Source: Nitriliruptoraceae bacterium
GTDB taxonomy: Bacteria > Actinomycetota > Nitriliruptoria > Nitriliruptorales > Nitriliruptoraceae
Assembly (NCBI GenBank): GCA_007117945.1
Contig: SKTN01000059.1
Coordinates: 1 to 6,141 of the forward strand
Reading direction: 5' to 3'
Length of the DNA: 6,141 nucleotides
Position 1 is the first letter of the stretch. Every line of letters begins with the position of its first letter. Under the pieces are notes generated by a model. It did no database searches. It was given only the letters and a program-made list of their open reading frames with translations, and was not told the origin of the DNA. A program made the translations under genes and the position numbers. This document shows positions 1 to 5,800 of the stretch, piece after piece.

Positions 1-1208
1 GCGGCCTTGAAGGCCTTGCCCCCGGGGATGCCGCCGCCCATCTCCTCCACGATCTCCCGCAGGGTGATCCCCATGGGGACCTCGATCAGGCCCGTGTTCT
101 CCAGCGAACCCGTCAGCGCGAACACCTTGGTGCCCCTGGAGTCCGGGGTCCCCAGCGACGCGAACCACTCCGCACCGCGCTCCAGGATCATGGGCACGTT
201 GGCCAGGGTCTCCACGTTCTGGATCATCGTCGGCTGGCCCCACAGGCCCTTCTCCGTGGGGTAGGGCGGGCGCAGGGTCGGCGTGCCCCGCTCGCCCTGG
301 ATCGAGGCCAGCAGCGCGGTCTCCTCACCGCACACGAAGGCACCGGCGCCGATGCGGACCTCGACGTCGAACCGGAACTCGCTACCGAGCACGCTGCGGC
401 CGAGCAGCTTCGCGCGCTTGGCCTCACGGATGGCGCGCTCGAGGCGCTCGATCGCCAGGGGGTACTCCGCCCGGACGTAGATGTAGCCCTGGCTCGCGCC
501 CGTGGCGTAGCCCGCCAGGGCCAGGCCTTCGAGCACCCGGTGGGGATCGGTCTCCATGATCGTGCGGTCCATGTAGGCGCCGGGGTCACCCTCGTCACCG
601 TTGGCCACCACGTACTTCAGTTCCGCGACCGCCGTGGCGAGGTGCTCCCACTTGCGCCCCGTCGGGTAGCCGGCACCGCCACGCCCGCGCAGCCCGGAAC
701 GCGTGATGACCTTGACCACGCCCTCGGGGGTCATGGTCTCCACGGCGGTCTGCAACGCCCGGTAGCCGCCCTGGGCGACGTAGTCCTCGATGCGGTCCGG
801 GTCGATCACCCCGGCGTTGGACAGCACCACCTTCTCCTGGCGGGCGAAGAAGGGCAGGTCGAGCTCGGCCCGGTCCGCCTCCACCGGCGTGGCACCGACG
901 AGGTGTTCGGAGCCGATCGCCTCGGCCACCTCCCCGTCCACGTGCTCGTAGAGGACGGGCTCCTCACCCCGCGCCTCCACGCGCACCAGGGGTCCACGGC
1001 TGCACAGCCCGAAGCAGCCCGTGGGGACCACCTGGACGGACGCGGTCTGGTCCGCCGCCGTCACGGCATCGGCCAGCGCCTGCTTGATGCCACCTGCACC
1101 CGCAGAGTTGCAGCCCGTGGAGGTACAGACGAAGGCCCGGCGCGAGAAGCGCGCCTGGGCGTCGCGCTCGGCGTTGGCGACGTCGTACAGATCGATCGGA
1201 CCGGCCAT
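1..1208 (-). CDS. hoxF: HoxF/NuoF-family diaphorase flavoprotein subunit (C-terminus cut by window edge)
   Basis: NAD(P)H-binding FMN subunit of a soluble diaphorase module. It passes electrons between NAD(P)(H) and iron-sulfur clusters. The first 402 residues are visible. An N-terminal thioredoxin-like [2Fe-2S] domain has Cys28, Cys33, Cys65 and Cys69 (motifs CTSTGC and GCFGLC), as in HoxF of bidirectional hydrogenases; classical NuoF lacks this domain. The flavoprotein core follows: glycine-rich GLRGRGGAGYPTG at about 172-184, NGDEGDPGAYMDR at 203-215 and CGEETALL at 293-300. The GDPGAYMDR form is closer to HoxF/HndC than to the NuoF form (ECEPGTYKDR type). The C-terminal [4Fe-4S] domain lies beyond base 1. 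The ATG at 1208-1206 shares its A with the TGA of hoxE (TGATG), and GAGGG lies 4 bases upstream, so translation is probably coupled. One oddity is IQNVET at 329-334, where the family usually has INNVET. The family is certain. Whether the partner is a hydrogenase, a formate dehydrogenase or something else cannot be seen here. Confidence 0.85.
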   Translation of the reverse strand, partial: MAGPIDLYDVANAERDAQARFSRRAFVCTSTGCNSAGAGGIKQALADAVTAADQTASVQVVPTGCFGLCSRGPLVRVEARGEEPVLYEHVDGEVAEAIGSEHLVGATPVEADRAELDLPFFARQEKVVLSNAGVIDPDRIEDYVAQGGYRALQTAVETMTPEGVVKVITRSGLRGRGGAGYPTGRKWEHLATAVAELKYVVANGDEGDPGAYMDRTIMETDPHRVLEGLALAGYATGASQGYIYVRAEYPLAIERLERAIREAKRAKLLGRSVLGSEFRFDVEVRIGAGAFVCGEETALLASIQGERGTPTLRPPYPTEKGLWGQPTMIQNVETLANVPMILERGAEWFASLGTPDSRGTKVFALTGSLENTGLIEVPMGITLREIVEEMGGGIPGGKAFKA

Positions 1209-1774
1209 CAGACCCTCGCTTCTTCCGCTGCGTCCTCGGGCGTCGCAGCGTCTGCGTCCCCGGACTCGTCCTGCGCCATCGCCGCCTCCACCTCGCCGAG
1301 CACACCCTCGGCATCGAGGTGGCCACGGACCGCACCGTCGAGCACCACCACGGGCGCCAGCCCGCAGGAGCCCAGGCAGCGCGCGGTCTTGAGGGTGAAC
1401 CGCCGGTCCTCGGTGGTCTCGCCCGACGCCACGTGGAAGCGCTGCGCCAGCTTCTGCACGATGTCGTCGGCGCCCTTGACGAAGCACGCCGTACCCGTGC
1501 AGACCGTGGCCGAGTGGTCACCCGGCGCCTCGAAGGTGAACAGGTGGTAGAAGGTCGCCACCCCGAACACGTGGCTGAGCGGCAGCCTGAGCTCCCGCCC
1601 GACGTAGATCAGCACGTCCTCGGAGAGGTAGCCGAACACGCCCTGGGCCACGTGCAGGATCTCGATCAGTTGGTCCTGGGAGTAGCGGGTGCGCTTCAGG
1701 GCCTTGTCCAACACCCCGAAACGCTCATCACCGGATGGGTGCGCTGCTGCACCGTTGCTCGCTCGCTCGGCCAC
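1208..1774 (-). CDS. hoxE: HoxE/NuoE-like [2Fe-2S] subunit of diaphorase
   Basis: Small thioredoxin-fold electron-transfer subunit that partners the downstream HoxF-like protein. It is 188 aa from the chosen start; cyanobacterial HoxE proteins are of similar size. A helical N-terminal region (about 19-75, ending GVATFYHLFTF) precedes the [2Fe-2S] ligands Cys92, Cys97, Cys133 and Cys137 in CTGTAC and CLGSC. The GTACFVKG context resembles HoxE and HndA (usual form CLGTACYVKG) more than complex I NuoE. The C-terminus (167-188) is an acidic, Ala-rich, probably disordered tail. An in-frame GTG at 1798 would add 8 residues, but only the GTG at 1774 has a well-placed ribosome site (GGAGG, 5 bases away). 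The stop overlaps the hoxF start by one base. The upstream gap of 96 bases suggests a separate transcription unit or read-through from the ABC gene. Alternative identities are HndA or the gamma subunit of an NAD-dependent formate dehydrogenase. Confidence 0.85.
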   Translation of the reverse strand: MAERASNGAAAHPSGDERFGVLDKALKRTRYSQDQLIEILHVAQGVFGYLSEDVLIYVGRELRLPLSHVFGVATFYHLFTFEAPGDHSATVCTGTACFVKGADDIVQKLAQRFHVASGETTEDRRFTLKTARCLGSCGLAPVVVLDGAVRGHLDAEGVLGEVEAAMAQDESGDADAATPEDAAEEARV

Positions 1775-1779
1775 ATGAT

Positions 1780-1784
1780 CCTCC
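1780..1784 (-). promoter_or_regulatory. Ribosome binding site that sets the hoxE start
   Basis: The minus strand reads GGAGG, with 5 bases (ATCAT) before the GTG at 1774-1772. No comparable site precedes the other in-frame GTG at 1798-1796, so the shorter protein is preferred. An ATG at 1776-1774 lies out of frame and is not the start. Confidence 0.6.
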
Positions 1785-1837
1785 ACGCCTGACGCCACGG
1801 CACATGCTCGTCAGGTCGAGGCCCGGACGGCAGGGCC

Positions 1838-1864
1838 CGAGGTCCCTGGCCGTCGGGACCCTCG
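1838..1864 (-). terminator. GC-rich hairpin after the ABC gene, possible weak terminator
   Basis: GGTCCC at 1841-1846 and GGGACC at 1855-1860 form a perfect 6-bp stem with an 8-base loop. With one bulged C the stem extends to 9 bp (CGAG at 1838-1841 pairing with CTCG at 1861-1864). It begins 6 bases after the ABC ATPase stop. On the minus strand no T-run follows it, so it is not a classical intrinsic terminator. It could cause pausing, protect an RNA end, or simply reflect high GC content. Confidence 0.3.
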
Positions 1865-1870
1865 CGGTGC

Positions 1871-2665
1871 TCAGCGGGCCCGAACGCGGGCGGTGTAGCG
1901 ACCCTCGACGGCCTCGACCGCGACGTCGACACCGAAGGTCGCGCTGACCCACCCATCGGTCAGCACCCGGGGCAGCTCGCCGGCGGCCACCAGACCCCCC
2001 GCACGCAGCAGCGCCGCGTGCGACATGCCCACGGGCAGCTCCTCGAGGTGGTGGGTCACCAGCACCAGGGTGGGGCCGCCCTCCCGGTGGAGCAGGCCGT
2101 CGAGGTCGGCGAGCAGGGACTCCCGCCCCCCGAGGTCCAGCCCCGCGAAGGGCTCATCCAGCAGCAGCAGGTCGGGGTCGATGCTCAGTGCGCGCGCGAT
2201 CCGCACGCGCTGGCGCTCACCCTGGCTCAGGGTGTCGACGCGGCGCTCGGCCAGATGCGCCGCCCCGACCTGCGCCAGAGCGGTGGTGGCCGCAGCCACC
2301 ATGGCGGGGTCATCGAGGATGCGCGGGGAGGGCCAGGTGGCACCGAGCCGTGCGGCGGCCACCAGGGGCAGCGCCGGCAGGCGCGCGTCCACCAGCCGGT
2401 CCAGCGCCAGGGAGACGAAGCCGATGCGCCGGCGCAGGGGGCGCAGGTCGCCGCGACCGAAGCGGGTGCCGAGGACCTCGACCTCGCCGCTGGTCGGGTA
2501 CAGCTCCGTGGCGAGGATGCGCAGCAGGGTGGTCTTACCGCTGCCGTTGGGTCCGAGCACGGCGAGGTGGTGCCCCGGTGCGACCTCGAGGTCGATGCGA
2601 TCGAGCAGCCGCGCCCCACCACGGCGCACGCCGACCCCGACCAGCCGGGCCAGGGGCGCGGTCAC
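1871..2665 (-). CDS. Single-domain ABC-type ATPase, orphan
   Basis: ATP-binding cassette protein of 264 aa with no permease or substrate-binding protein in the window. Motifs in order: Walker A GPNGSGKT at 38-45, signature LSQGE at 146-150, Walker B LLLLDE at 166-171, D-loop AGLD at 174-177 and H-loop VTHH at 203-206. The Q-loop position, after the first beta-rich part, reads IGFVSLAL (81-88), so the usual glutamine is missing. The same change is seen in YlmA/ModF-like cassettes as I recall them. The GTG start at 2665 overlaps the arcA stop as GTGA. No ribosome site is visible upstream, so translation probably depends on ribosomes finishing arcA. The frame stays open well upstream on this strand, but that part lies inside arcA and reads as an Arg/Gly-rich shadow. 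All residues for ATP binding and hydrolysis are present except the Q-loop Gln. The transported substrate, if any, is unknown; a non-transport role is also possible. The family call is firm. Confidence 0.9.
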   Translation of the reverse strand: MTAPLARLVGVGVRRGGARLLDRIDLEVAPGHHLAVLGPNGSGKTTLLRILATELYPTSGEVEVLGTRFGRGDLRPLRRRIGFVSLALDRLVDARLPALPLVAAARLGATWPSPRILDDPAMVAAATTALAQVGAAHLAERRVDTLSQGERQRVRIARALSIDPDLLLLDEPFAGLDLGGRESLLADLDGLLHREGGPTLVLVTHHLEELPVGMSHAALLRAGGLVAAGELPRVLTDGWVSATFGVDVAVEAVEGRYTARVRAR

Positions 2666-3930
2666 GGCAGGGGCCGGCGGACCACGGGGCAGCTCATGCA
2701 CCGTGGTCCCCCACGTCCCCGGGGCAGCTCGTAGGAGGGGATCGTGTGCACGGTGATGCCGGCGTCGGCGAGGATCGCGTTGGTGGCGACGTTGCGCTCG
2801 TAGGCGATCACCTCGCCGGGCCGCAGCGCCAGGGTGTTGTTGGCGTCGTTCCACTGCTCGCGCTCGGCCCGGATCGCGGAGAGGTCGGGCTCGATGGCCC
2901 GGGCGTGGTCCAGCCCCGCCGCCCACGCCAGACCGGGGACCAGCGAGGGTCCCTCCTCCACGTGGACCCGCTCCCGCCCCCGGGAGGTGAGCTGGAAGGT
3001 CCGCGAGCGCCGGGTCATCTGCGGGTAGGTGATGAAGGCGTCGACGTCCACCTGGGTCACCACGGTGTCGAGGTGCATCGCGGCACGGACCTTGGGCAGC
3101 TCCACGGCCAGGACCCGGTCCACCACGCCCGCGCTGAACAGCCGGGCCGCCAGGGTCTCCACCCCGGCCGGGGAGGTCCGTTCGCTCAGGCCGATGGCCA
3201 GCCCCCGCTCGCCGACCACCAGCACGTCCCCACCCTCGAAGGTGGCGGGATGACGGTCGATGAGCTGCCCGCCGAACCACACGGGTGCACCGACGAACCG
3301 GGGGTGCTCCCGGTAGAGGGTGCGCAGCAGGTCCGTCTCGCGCCGGCGTGCGGAGCGGTGCATGGGCGAGAGCACCACGCCCTCACCGATCCACGCCGAC
3401 GCGTCCCGGGTGAACACCAGGTTCGGCACGGGTGCGAACAGGGGGTCACCCGGCTCTGCCACCGCGGCCACCAGCCCGTCGGTCCCACCGACCTCCTCGT
3501 GGGTCATGCCGGCGATCAGATGGCCCACCAGCTCCCGTGGCCCGCTGGCCAGGACCCGCTCGCGCACGGCGTGGAGGGCTTCCGGACCGCAGGTGGTCTC
3601 CGTGACGTGGCGGTCCACCAGGGCCCGGGCGGCCTCGGGCTCGGTTACGACCTCGGCGAGGAGGTCTGCCAGCACCAGGACCTCGACGCCCTGGGCCCGC
3701 AGCAGGTCGGTGAAGGCGTCGTGCTCGGCCTGGGCGTGCTCCACCCACAGCAGCTCGTCGAACAGCAGCTGCTCCATGTTCGACGGGGTGACGCGGCGCA
3801 GCTCCTCACCGGGGCGGTGCACCAGCACCGAGGTCAACTCCCCCACCTCGGAGCGGATCGTGGGCGGGTCGGGCCGGGGGTCGTCGGTGGGCGCCAGCCG
3901 CAGACGCTCGTCGGGGACCTGCCGGCTCAC
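2662..3930 (-). CDS. arcA: Arginine deiminase
   Basis: Hydrolyses L-arginine to L-citrulline and ammonia (EC 3.5.3.6) in the cytoplasm, the first step of the arginine deiminase pathway. It is 422 aa, close to the usual 400-420. The catalytic set is visible by comparison with the characterised Pseudomonas enzyme: Asp176 (in FTRDAS), Glu232 (in FEGGD), His286 and Asp288 (in MHLDTV) and nucleophile Cys411 in GGPRCMSCP near the C-terminus. The family N-terminal motif SEVGELTSVLVHRPG starts at about residue 27 and LLFDELLWV at 55-63. The GTG start at 3930 overlaps the stop of the NYN gene as GTGA, with GAGGTGA 4 bases upstream. The stop overlaps the start of the ABC gene in the same way. The rest of the classical pathway (arcB ornithine carbamoyltransferase, arcC carbamate kinase, arcD antiporter) is absent from the window. 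The enzyme may therefore act in arginine catabolism, ammonia production or citrulline supply rather than classical fermentation. The identity is secure. Confidence 0.96.
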   Translation of the reverse strand: MSRQVPDERLRLAPTDDPRPDPPTIRSEVGELTSVLVHRPGEELRRVTPSNMEQLLFDELLWVEHAQAEHDAFTDLLRAQGVEVLVLADLLAEVVTEPEAARALVDRHVTETTCGPEALHAVRERVLASGPRELVGHLIAGMTHEEVGGTDGLVAAVAEPGDPLFAPVPNLVFTRDASAWIGEGVVLSPMHRSARRRETDLLRTLYREHPRFVGAPVWFGGQLIDRHPATFEGGDVLVVGERGLAIGLSERTSPAGVETLAARLFSAGVVDRVLAVELPKVRAAMHLDTVVTQVDVDAFITYPQMTRRSRTFQLTSRGRERVHVEEGPSLVPGLAWAAGLDHARAIEPDLSAIRAEREQWNDANNTLALRPGEVIAYERNVATNAILADAGITVHTIPSYELPRGRGGPRCMSCPVVRRPLP

Positions 3931-4529
3931 GGGGTCACCTCGCGGTGGTCGCCGCCGCCGAGGCGGCCACGGGGCTCGAACCACCGGCCGTCCTCGGGCA
4001 GGGTCTCCAGGGTCAGGCGCGGCAGGGGCGCGGTGAACAGCCCCTCGATCGACTCCAGGTCGACGAAGCGCAGCCACGGCAGCGTCGCCATGCCCCCGGC
4101 GTACTCCGCGAAGCCGAGCACGTTGATCGCCACCCCCTGCCCCGCCAGCTCCTCGAGGGGATCGGTGAAGGCCCGGGCGTCGTTGGAGCCGACGTAGACG
4201 GCCTCGAGGTCGCCCTCGGCTGCGCGGTCGGTGAGGTGCGCGAGCATGTCCTCGTCGACGTCGGAGTCCCCCCGCTTGGGCTTGGCGAACACCCGGAAGC
4301 CCTCCTCCAGCAGCCACAGCACCCACCCCCGCAGCACCCCGGCGACGTGGGGAGCCACGTTGATGAACACGCAGGCCTCGACCTCGTCGTCACCCTCGGC
4401 GTGGTCGACCAGCCAGTCACCGAGCACCGCGAGGTCGGGACGCTCCTTGGCCGTGGGCTTGCCCTCGATGATCGTGGCCAGGGTCATGTCGATGTTGGGC
4501 GCGTCCCACACGAGCACGTGGCGTCCCAC
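3927..4529 (-). CDS. NYN/PIN-like domain protein (DUF88/LabA type)
   Basis: A 200-aa soluble protein with the NYN fold, a PIN-like metal-dependent nuclease fold often linked to RNA processing. Conserved acidic positions are present: Asp9 and Asn12 in WDAPNID, the cluster GDSDVDEDM at 87-95 (Asp88, Asp90, Asp92, Asp94) and SNDARAF at 115-121 (Asp117). A complete site suggests that it could be active. The C-terminal 40 residues fall outside the NYN core. The GTG at 4529 gives the family-like N-terminus MGRHVLVWDAPN, and only a weak GGA lies upstream. It is the first gene of the unit that continues into arcA and the ABC gene. Its stop overlaps the arcA start by 4 bases. There is no signal peptide and no membrane segment. 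Neither its RNA target nor its link to arginine metabolism can be told from sequence. The fold is confident; the nuclease activity is inferred. Confidence 0.82.
   Translation of the reverse strand: MGRHVLVWDAPNIDMTLATIIEGKPTAKERPDLAVLGDWLVDHAEGDDEVEACVFINVAPHVAGVLRGWVLWLLEEGFRVFAKPKRGDSDVDEDMLAHLTDRAAEGDLEAVYVGSNDARAFTDPLEELAGQGVAINVLGFAEYAGGMATLPWLRFVDLESIEGLFTAPLPRLTLETLPEDGRWFEPRGRLGGGDHREVTP
3935..3941 (-). promoter_or_regulatory. Ribosome binding site of arcA inside the NYN gene
   Basis: The minus strand reads GAGGTGA, a close match to the anti-16S sequence, 4 bases before the GTG at 3930. It lies inside the last codons of the NYN gene and supports the GTG that gives the 4-base overlap. 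Confidence 0.55.
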
Positions 4530-4556
4530 GGCGCATCCGTTCGGTCGAGGTCGGCG

Positions 4557-4563
4557 TACGGTA
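4557..4563. promoter_or_regulatory. Overlapping divergent -10-like elements
   Basis: The only AT-richer spot in the 71-base divergent intergenic region is a near-palindrome, GTACGGTAC (4556-4564). It contains TACGGT on the plus strand (4557-4562) and TACCGT on the minus strand (4563-4558); both fit the TANNNT pattern of actinobacterial -10 boxes. The implied starts would lie about 20 to 35 bases from each gene. No good TTGACA-like -35 box sits at the right distance on either strand, so this is a weak prediction. Confidence 0.25.
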
Positions 4564-4589
4564 CACAGCGCGCACCAGCGGACCCGGAC

Positions 4590-4594
4590 AGGAG
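4590..4594 (+). promoter_or_regulatory. Ribosome binding site of the O-methyltransferase
   Basis: AGGAG lies 6 bases before the GTG at 4601, which supports that codon as the start of the methyltransferase. Confidence 0.6.
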
Positions 4595-4600
4595 CGCAGC

Positions 4601-5239
4601 GTGCAGTCCCTGCTGCCCATCGAGGTGGATGCCCACCTCACCGAACTGGTCACCGCCCAGCACCTCGACCCCGTGCTCGACGACATGGAGCGTCGTGCCG
4701 AGGCCCACGGCTTCCCGATCGTCGGGCGGGCCGTCGGCCGGTTCCTCGAGCTCCAGGCCCGCATGGTGGGCGCCCGCCGGGTCGTGGAGCTCGGCAGCGG
4801 GTACGGCTACTCCGCCTACTGGTTCGCCCGCGCGGTGGGTGCGGACGGCGAGGTGGTGTGCACCGACACCGACCCGGACAACGCCCGGCTGGCGGAGGGC
4901 TACCTGCGCCGCGCGGGGCTGTGGGAGGGCGTCCGTTACCACGTCGGTGACGCCCTCGAGGGGCTCGCAGCGGTCGGTGGCGAGATCGACCTGGTCTACT
5001 GCGACATCGACAAGCACGGCTACCCCGCCGCCTGGGAGGCCACCCGTGAGCGGCTGCGGGTCGGAGGGCTCTTCCTGTGCGACAACGTGCTGTGGGACGG
5101 CCGGGTCGCCCGCGGCGACCAGGACGACGACACCCGGGCCATCGTGGCGATGACCCGGGAGGTGGCACAGGATCCGCGCTACGTCAGCGCGATCAACCCG
5201 GTGCGCGACGGGGTGCTGGTGGCCCTGCGCGTCGCGTGA
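4601..5239 (+). CDS. SAM-dependent O-methyltransferase (family 3, COMT-like)
   Basis: Class I methyltransferase of 212 aa, matching the usual 200-230 of bacterial cation-dependent O-methyltransferases. SAM-binding motif I is VVELGSGYGYSAYWF (61-75), with the acidic end of the next strand at Asp89/Asp91. The likely metal ligands follow the COMT pattern: Asp135 in CDIDKHGY, then Asp161 and Asn162 in CDNVLWDGRV. Most relatives read IDADK at the first of these sites, so CDIDK is a small variation. The acceptor substrate is unknown; the family usually acts on catechol-like hydroxyls. The GTG start has AGGAG 6 bases upstream. The gene is divergent from the NYN gene and convergent with ilvN across 22 bases, so it is probably transcribed alone. 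It carries no signal peptide. Confidence 0.9.
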   Translation: MQSLLPIEVDAHLTELVTAQHLDPVLDDMERRAEAHGFPIVGRAVGRFLELQARMVGARRVVELGSGYGYSAYWFARAVGADGEVVCTDTDPDNARLAEGYLRRAGLWEGVRYHVGDALEGLAAVGGEIDLVYCDIDKHGYPAAWEATRERLRVGGLFLCDNVLWDGRVARGDQDDDTRAIVAMTREVAQDPRYVSAINPVRDGVLVALRVA

Positions 5240-5261
5240 GCGCGCACCGGGCCGGCCCCCG

Positions 5262-5789
5262 TCACGACACCTGGCGCATCCTGAGCTTGGAGCCATCGGT
5301 GATGGAGCGGGTCCCGCGTGCCAGCGCGATCGTGCCCGAGCGCACCAGCTCGCGGATGCCGTAGGGCGCCAGCAGCTGCTGCATCGCCTCCAGCTTCCCG
5401 GGGTTGCCGGCCACCTCGACGGTGATCGAGTCGTGGTCGACGTCGACGATCTTGGCGCGGAACACCTCGGCGATCTCGATGATCTGCGAGCGGGTGACCG
5501 GGTCGGCGTTGACCTTGACCAGCTGCATCTCCCGCTCGATCGCCTGGTCCTCCTCGAGCTCGACGATCTTGAGCACGTTCACCAGCTTGTTGAGCTGCTT
5601 GATGATCTGCTCGAGCTGCACGGCCTCGGTCCCCACCACCAGGGTGAGGCGCGAGACGCGCAGGTCCTCGGTGGGCCCCACGGCCAGGGAGTGGATGTTG
5701 TAGCCACGCCGGGCGAACATCCCGGCGATGCGGGTGAGCACACCGGGCTTGTTCTCGACCAGCACGGACAGCGTGTGGCGGTGGTTCAT
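5262..5789 (-). CDS. ilvN: Acetolactate synthase small (regulatory) subunit
   Basis: Regulatory subunit of acetohydroxyacid synthase (EC 2.2.1.6). It activates the catalytic IlvB subunit and carries valine feedback control. It is 175 aa, typical of actinobacterial IlvN/IlvH. The N-terminal ACT domain (about 5-77) has the effector-site motifs ENKPGVLTRIAGMF (12-25) and RRGYNIHSL (27-35), then SRLTLVV. The C-terminal domain (about 83-160) has MQLVKVNAD, the AKIVDV strand and RSGTIALARG. The ATG at 5789 has AGAGGAT about 6 bases upstream, starting at the last base of the ilvB stop codon. Only 11 bases separate the two genes, so they form one operon. ilvC, the frequent next gene in actinobacteria, does not follow; instead the methyltransferase converges from the other side. 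The gene could equally be named ilvH. Confidence 0.97.
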   Translation of the reverse strand: MNHRHTLSVLVENKPGVLTRIAGMFARRGYNIHSLAVGPTEDLRVSRLTLVVGTEAVQLEQIIKQLNKLVNVLKIVELEEDQAIEREMQLVKVNADPVTRSQIIEIAEVFRAKIVDVDHDSITVEVAGNPGKLEAMQQLLAPYGIRELVRSGTIALARGTRSITDGSKLRMRQVS

Positions 5790-5800
5790 GACGGATCCTC

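Noticed and set aside
540..1550. Plus-strand frame of 336 codons antisense to hoxE and hoxF
   Set aside because: No domain is seen, and it spans two unambiguous iron-sulfur and flavin protein genes on the other strand.
1757..1769. Short GCTC/GAGC tandem repeat in hoxE
   Set aside because: It is only about three units long, within codons of a poorly conserved N-terminus, and shows no sign of function.
2666..3280. Upstream extension of the ABC frame on the minus strand
   Set aside because: The extra 200 or so residues overlap arcA, are Arg/Gly-rich and lack any domain. The cassette begins at the GTG at 2665, which overlaps the arcA stop.
2188..4197. Plus-strand frame of 669 codons antisense to arcA and the ABC gene
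   Set aside because: Its product is Arg/Gly/Pro-rich with no recognisable domain, and the opposite strand encodes two clear enzymes. Long antisense open frames are expected at this GC content.
3931..4326. Upstream extension of the arcA frame into the NYN gene
   Set aside because: The extension is low-complexity Arg/Gly sequence in another frame of a clear NYN gene. The GTG at 3930 with GAGGTGA gives the normal family length.
3945..5153. Plus-strand frame of 402 codons covering the NYN antisense strand and the methyltransferase
   Set aside because: It reads the methyltransferase in the wrong frame and the NYN gene backwards; the true 4601-5239 frame has all the family motifs.
5249..5258. GGGCCGGCCC palindrome as terminator or operator
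   Set aside because: It has no loop and no T-run, and palindromes of only G and C are common by chance in such GC-rich DNA.
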